64,000 nt of DNA from Mesorhizobium erdmanii USDA 3471 (lineage in GTDB: Bacteria; Pseudomonadota; Alphaproteobacteria; Rhizobiales; Rhizobiaceae): positions 2,501 through 66,500 of the forward strand of contig NZ_AXAE01000023.1 of NCBI RefSeq assembly GCF_000472705.1. The letters run 5' to 3'. The notes beneath the pieces are model-generated. The model was not told the DNA's origin. It did no database searches and saw only the letters and a list, made by a program, of their open reading frames with translations. Every line of letters begins with the position of its first letter. The first letter of the stretch is position 1. Position numbers and translations under genes: made by a program. Shown here piece after piece: positions 60,798-64,000 of this stretch.

Positions 60798-61472
60798 ATG
60801 CCAGACGACACGCTTCGCATCGACCGCAGCGCCAAGACCTTGAGGACTCTGGCGCTGGAGCGCATGCGCGAAGCGATCATGGATTTTCATTTCCAACCCG
60901 GCGAAAGGCTGGTCGAGCGGCCGCTCTGCGACCAGCTTGGCGTCAGCCGTTCCGTCGTGCGCGAGGTTCTGCGGCAGTTGGAGGCCGAGGGGCTGGTGCA
61001 GATGATCCCTGGGCATGGGCCGGCGGTGGCCAGGCCCGATCTCGGCCGCACCGACGAGATATACGAGCTGAGGGCCTTGCTGGAAGGCATCGCGGCGCGC
61101 GCCTGTGCGCTGTCGGCCACCGGTGAACAATTGGCGACGCTTGAACGCGCCCTGGGCGACCTGTTCGCGGCGTGGGCGTCGGGGATGCCCCCGGCGGTGA
61201 TGCGGGCGACGACGAAATTCTACGAGGCACTGTTCGAGGCCGCCGACAAGCGTGTGGCTTGGGAAATCGTCAGCGGGCTGAATGTCCGCATCAACCAGCT
61301 CCGTTCGATGACCATTGCCTCGGCCAAGCGGCGCGAAGCGGCGATCGCGGAGATGAACGAGATCATGGATGCGATCCGCGCACGCAAGCCGGAAGAGGCG
61401 GAAGCCGCGGCGCGGCGCCACGTCGAATCCGCCTGGCAGATCGCCCGCACCGCGCTGCGGCCCCCGGCGTGA
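60798..61472 (+). CDS. GntR-family regulator with FCD domain
   Basis: 224 residues. The winged helix-turn-helix is around residues 15-75 (LALERMREAIMDFHFQPGERL, CDQLGVSRSVVREVLRQLEAEGLV). The FCD effector domain follows, with EIYELRALLEGIAARACAL and RATTKFYEALFEAADK, and a C-terminal R-x2-H (AAARRHVESAW) that contributes to the metal-binding site. It is divergent from the DUF1185-to-ABC operon, which it most likely represses. Confidence 0.93.
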   Translation: MPDDTLRIDRSAKTLRTLALERMREAIMDFHFQPGERLVERPLCDQLGVSRSVVREVLRQLEAEGLVQMIPGHGPAVARPDLGRTDEIYELRALLEGIAARACALSATGEQLATLERALGDLFAAWASGMPPAVMRATTKFYEALFEAADKRVAWEIVSGLNVRINQLRSMTIASAKRREAAIAEMNEIMDAIRARKPEEAEAAARRHVESAWQIARTALRPPA

Positions 61473-61478
61473 ATTCGC

Positions 61479-62924
61479 CTATGCACCGCCAGCCATGACC
61501 GACCGCAGCCAGGCGGTGATGGCATCGAAGTCGATTGGTTTGGCCGTGTCGACGTCGAAGAGTGGTCCGCGCCGCAACGGCTCGGCACGCCTGGCGAGTT
61601 CGATCAATTCGGGGATATAGGCGGCGCCGGGATGGCCGGCGGGACGCTGGTCGAGCCGGGCTCCATAGCGCTCTGCGAGCACTTCGCCGGGCGCGTGGCA
61701 CCAGATTTCCACAGTCTGTTCGACCCCAGCTTTTCGCAGATGATCCTCCAGAACCTCGCGCGGCTGGAAGCCGAACCAGGCGTCGACGATGACGGTCGTA
61801 CCGGCGGGGGCTTCGCCGACGACCGACCATATCGCCTGGTAGCTGGCGCGGCCGAGTGTGCGGTTGAACAAGCGGTCGCCGCCGCCGAGCACTTCGAGGA
61901 ACGGGTTCTTGATCGTGTCGAGCGCTAGCAACGGCCAGCCCATGCGGTCGGCAACGCCGCGCGAGACCGTGCTCTTTCCGCTGGCGGGAATGCCGTTGAC
62001 GAGCACGGCGCGCCTGACGTGGCCGGACTGGGCCAAGGGCGCAACCGTTCCGGCATCCGGCTCTGCCGCCAGTGCCTGCAGGCCGGCGCCGATCACGCCC
62101 GCGTCGTCGCCAAGCTGCGCGGCTTCGACCTGGCACTGATACCAAGGTGCCATCGCCGGCGCGCGGCCGAGGGCCGCTTGTGCAGCCCGGCCAAGACCGC
62201 CTCCAAGCAGCACCAGATCAGGAGCAAGCACGGCAACGGCTGTGTCGATGGCGGCCCGCAACGGCCTCGCCCAGGCGTCCAGTATGTCGCGTGCCTGGAT
62301 GTCGCCGGCCGCATCACGGGCAAAGAGCTGATCGACCGAAATCTCGGCGCCGAGCCCGGCGCGTGCAATGTGCCGGCCGAGCGCCGTGCCCGAACTGGTG
62401 GTCTCGACGCAGCCGCGCCGGCCGCAGGCGCAGACCTCGCCATTGACGTCGACGGTGATGTGACCGAGCTGGCCAGCCGTTGCCGAGCCTCGCGTGATCC
62501 GCCTGTCTTGAGCGACGGCGCCGCCAATGCCGGTGCCGATGGTGAACATCACGATGTTGCCGTGGCCGCGCCCGGCGCCGAGCGCCATCTCGGCGGCCAG
62601 CGCCATGTTGCAGTCATTGTCGATGACGACAGCCTTGCCTGTCATGTCTTCCAGGCGTTGCGCCAGCGCAACCGAGGCGAGGTTGACATAGCCGCCCGAC
62701 AGGACCGCGCCACGCCGCGCGTCGACGCGGCCGGGAACGCCGACGCCGATGGCTTTCACATCCGGCGTGTCGAGAAGGCGCACCATGTCGGCGATCCGGC
62801 CGAGCACCAGCTCCGGATCGGGCGCGCTTCTTTCGAAAACACGCTTGAGGATTTCACCGGTCTCGGAGATGCGTGCGGCACGCAGATTTGTGCCGCCGAT
62901 GTCGATTCCTATGCTGAGAGGCAT
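61479..62924 (-). CDS. ROK-family sugar kinase fused to a P-loop kinase domain
   Basis: 481 residues, start at 62924 with AGGA upstream. Residues 1-300 form a ROK kinase: GIDIGGTNLRAARI, the ATP/sugar segment IGTGIGGAV, GQLGHITVD with the catalytic region, and the zinc motif CACGRRGCVE. Residues 310-480 are a separate P-loop domain with Walker A NGIPASGKST and TVIVDAWFGF, similar to gluconate-kinase/zeta-like kinases. The joint polypeptide could phosphorylate one sugar twice, or two substrates. It lies downstream of the aldolase gene; the 134-bp gap holds a repeat element. Confidence 0.9.
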   Translation of the reverse strand: MPLSIGIDIGGTNLRAARISETGEILKRVFERSAPDPELVLGRIADMVRLLDTPDVKAIGVGVPGRVDARRGAVLSGGYVNLASVALAQRLEDMTGKAVVIDNDCNMALAAEMALGAGRGHGNIVMFTIGTGIGGAVAQDRRITRGSATAGQLGHITVDVNGEVCACGRRGCVETTSSGTALGRHIARAGLGAEISVDQLFARDAAGDIQARDILDAWARPLRAAIDTAVAVLAPDLVLLGGGLGRAAQAALGRAPAMAPWYQCQVEAAQLGDDAGVIGAGLQALAAEPDAGTVAPLAQSGHVRRAVLVNGIPASGKSTVSRGVADRMGWPLLALDTIKNPFLEVLGGGDRLFNRTLGRASYQAIWSVVGEAPAGTTVIVDAWFGFQPREVLEDHLRKAGVEQTVEIWCHAPGEVLAERYGARLDQRPAGHPGAAYIPELIELARRAEPLRRGPLFDVDTAKPIDFDAITAWLRSVMAGGA

Positions 62925-62945
62925 GGCGTCCTGCGCGTGATCCAA

Positions 62946-63058
62946 ATTAAAGCGCGTTGCGCTGAAACGGATTCAGGCGACGCGCTTCAAGTTCCTGTTT
63001 TGATACATGTCGTTGTCCCGGAACCGCTCCACACTTCTGGGCGACATGCATTAGATTA
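62946..63058. repeat. rhizobial intergenic palindromic repeat element
   Basis: It contains two stem-loops: AAGCGCGT...GACGCGCTT at about 62951-62990 and CATGTCG...CCC / GGGCGACATG at about 63006-63052. The wording (GCGCGTTGCGCTGAAACGGA and a TTTTGA(T/C)-CATGTCGTT block) matches a dispersed repeat I recall from Mesorhizobium intergenic regions. There is only one copy in this window. Confidence 0.6.
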
Positions 63059-63967
63059 TCAGGCGGCGGCTTTCTGCCGATAGTGCCCGATCACGGCCTG
63101 GATCTCACGCAATCGCGGCACTGCGATGGTCTTAAGCCTTTCGCGCTGGATGTCACGGTCGAGTGAGATGCAGTCCTTCCACAGCGAACGGCCGGCGATG
63201 ACGCCAGAGGCGCCGTTCTGCATGGCGATCTCGACCTGGCCAAGGAAGGTCGCGTGGTTGACGCCGGCCGAAAGCACCGCCCACGGCACGTCGCCGGCCA
63301 TTTCAGTGATGTTGGCGCAGGCCTGCGGGGTTCCCGGGTAGGGAAGCTTCAGCACCTTGGCCCCGCACTCCAGCGAGATCCTGGTGCCTTCCTCGACAAG
63401 CCATGGCGTCTTGGCCGCATAATCCTCGGGGCTTTCCCCATCGAGCTGATAGGTCAGGAACTCGACGACCAGCAGCAGGTCCTCTTGCCCGAAATCGGCG
63501 ATGCACTGGCGCAGGATGGCGATGTTGTGGTCATTGGCTTCAGGCTTGTCGGCCCGCAGATACACCATGATCTTGCCGCCCGTGCCGCCGAGCTCGCGAA
63601 CGCGGCGCGCGTCGACGCCGGGAACCAGCCGTGACAGGCGGTAGCCCTCGGGCGAGACGTCGAAACCGGAAGCGTCGAGGCCGATGAGCAGCGCCGTATC
63701 GCGGTTCAAGACACCCTCGTCGACAATGCGCGGCACCGCGCAGAGCGGGTCGAGCAACACGCAAGACGCCGCACTGGCGAGGTAGCGGGTGATATCGGCC
63801 TTGGTGTCGCCGAGCATGTCGTTGGTGATCTTGGCCTGTTCCGCGGGGTCGGACGCCAGCAAGGTCCGCATACCGCCGCGCTGGTCGCAGGCGATGGCCA
63901 CCATGGCCCCATCCTTGCCGCATATCTGCTGATAGCCGCGCAGCTCGGCGGTGGTCATTTTCGTCAT
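63059..63967 (-). CDS. LacD/DeoC-type aldolase (tagatose 1,6-bisphosphate aldolase family)
   Basis: 302 residues. It opens TTAELRGYQQICGKDGAMVA, then IACDQRGGMRTLL and DITRYLASAASCVLLDP. VLKLPYPG carries the likely Schiff-base lysine, and SAGVNHATFLGQVEIA and GASGVIAGRSLWKD follow. The family splits ketose (bis)phosphates, including tagatose-1,6-bisphosphate and sulfofructose-1-phosphate. With the ROK/P-loop kinase downstream it suggests phosphorylation and cleavage of a sugar. The upstream promoter would lie at or beyond the window edge. Confidence 0.9.
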   Translation of the reverse strand: MTKMTTAELRGYQQICGKDGAMVAIACDQRGGMRTLLASDPAEQAKITNDMLGDTKADITRYLASAASCVLLDPLCAVPRIVDEGVLNRDTALLIGLDASGFDVSPEGYRLSRLVPGVDARRVRELGGTGGKIMVYLRADKPEANDHNIAILRQCIADFGQEDLLLVVEFLTYQLDGESPEDYAAKTPWLVEEGTRISLECGAKVLKLPYPGTPQACANITEMAGDVPWAVLSAGVNHATFLGQVEIAMQNGASGVIAGRSLWKDCISLDRDIQRERLKTIAVPRLREIQAVIGHYRQKAAA

Positions 63968-64000
63968 GGTCTCAATCCGATGTTGGCGCCTCTCACGAAG

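Overview
The window looks like a chromosomal segment of an alphaproteobacterium of the Rhizobiales, most likely Mesorhizobium or a close relative. Supporting signs are the rRNA operon layout with an extended 23S helix 9, the Rhizobiales form of the initiator tRNA, many rhizobial gene families and a rhizobial intergenic repeat near 63 kb. The genus is my inference from family recall, not from a search.

Region 1 (1-3.78 kb) is the end of an rRNA operon: the tail of the 16S-23S spacer, complete 23S rRNA, 5S rRNA and tRNA-fMet, with terminators. It is followed by about 570 bases without a convincing gene.

Region 2 (about 4.3-50.8 kb) is the notable part. Some forty genes that would normally be scattered sit together, and 27 sites matching TTG(A/C)-N6-(T/G)CAA, the FNR/FixK consensus, lie in front of nearly every transcription unit, mostly 50-95 bp from the start codon. 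The genes include six two-domain universal stress proteins, FtsH, an orphan GroEL, Hsp20, a BON protein, PHB synthase with a phasin, PRPP synthase, a P-type Mg ATPase, phosphoketolase plus acetate kinase, an ADP-forming acyl-CoA synthetase fused to an acetyltransferase, an alcohol dehydrogenase, a cupredoxin, a cytochrome c, export and metal transporters, and several small unknown proteins. A FixK-type regulator without an Fe-S cluster is encoded inside the block (41.8-42.5 kb). I read this as an oxygen-limitation survival island, functionally comparable to the mycobacterial dormancy regulon or the Pseudomonas Anr energy-stress genes. It also holds decayed genes: a carbamate kinase, a possible FixJ-type regulator tail and a possible metal-ATPase fragment.

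Region 3 (50.8-64 kb) differs and I saw no FixK-type sites in it. A broken NAD(P)-binding gene marks the junction. A DeoR regulator follows, then a long leftward operon (60.7 to 51.9 kb) with a DUF1185 protein, an alpha/beta-hydrolase/flavin-reductase/Nudix-like fusion, an LLM flavin monooxygenase, an aldehyde dehydrogenase and a PotD-type ABC importer. The operon is divergent from a GntR/FCD regulator with a perfect 12-bp palindrome between them. A second leftward unit encodes a LacD/DeoC-type aldolase and a ROK kinase fused to a P-loop kinase. This region probably imports and breaks down a small organic compound and a sugar derivative; the substrates cannot be read from the sequence.
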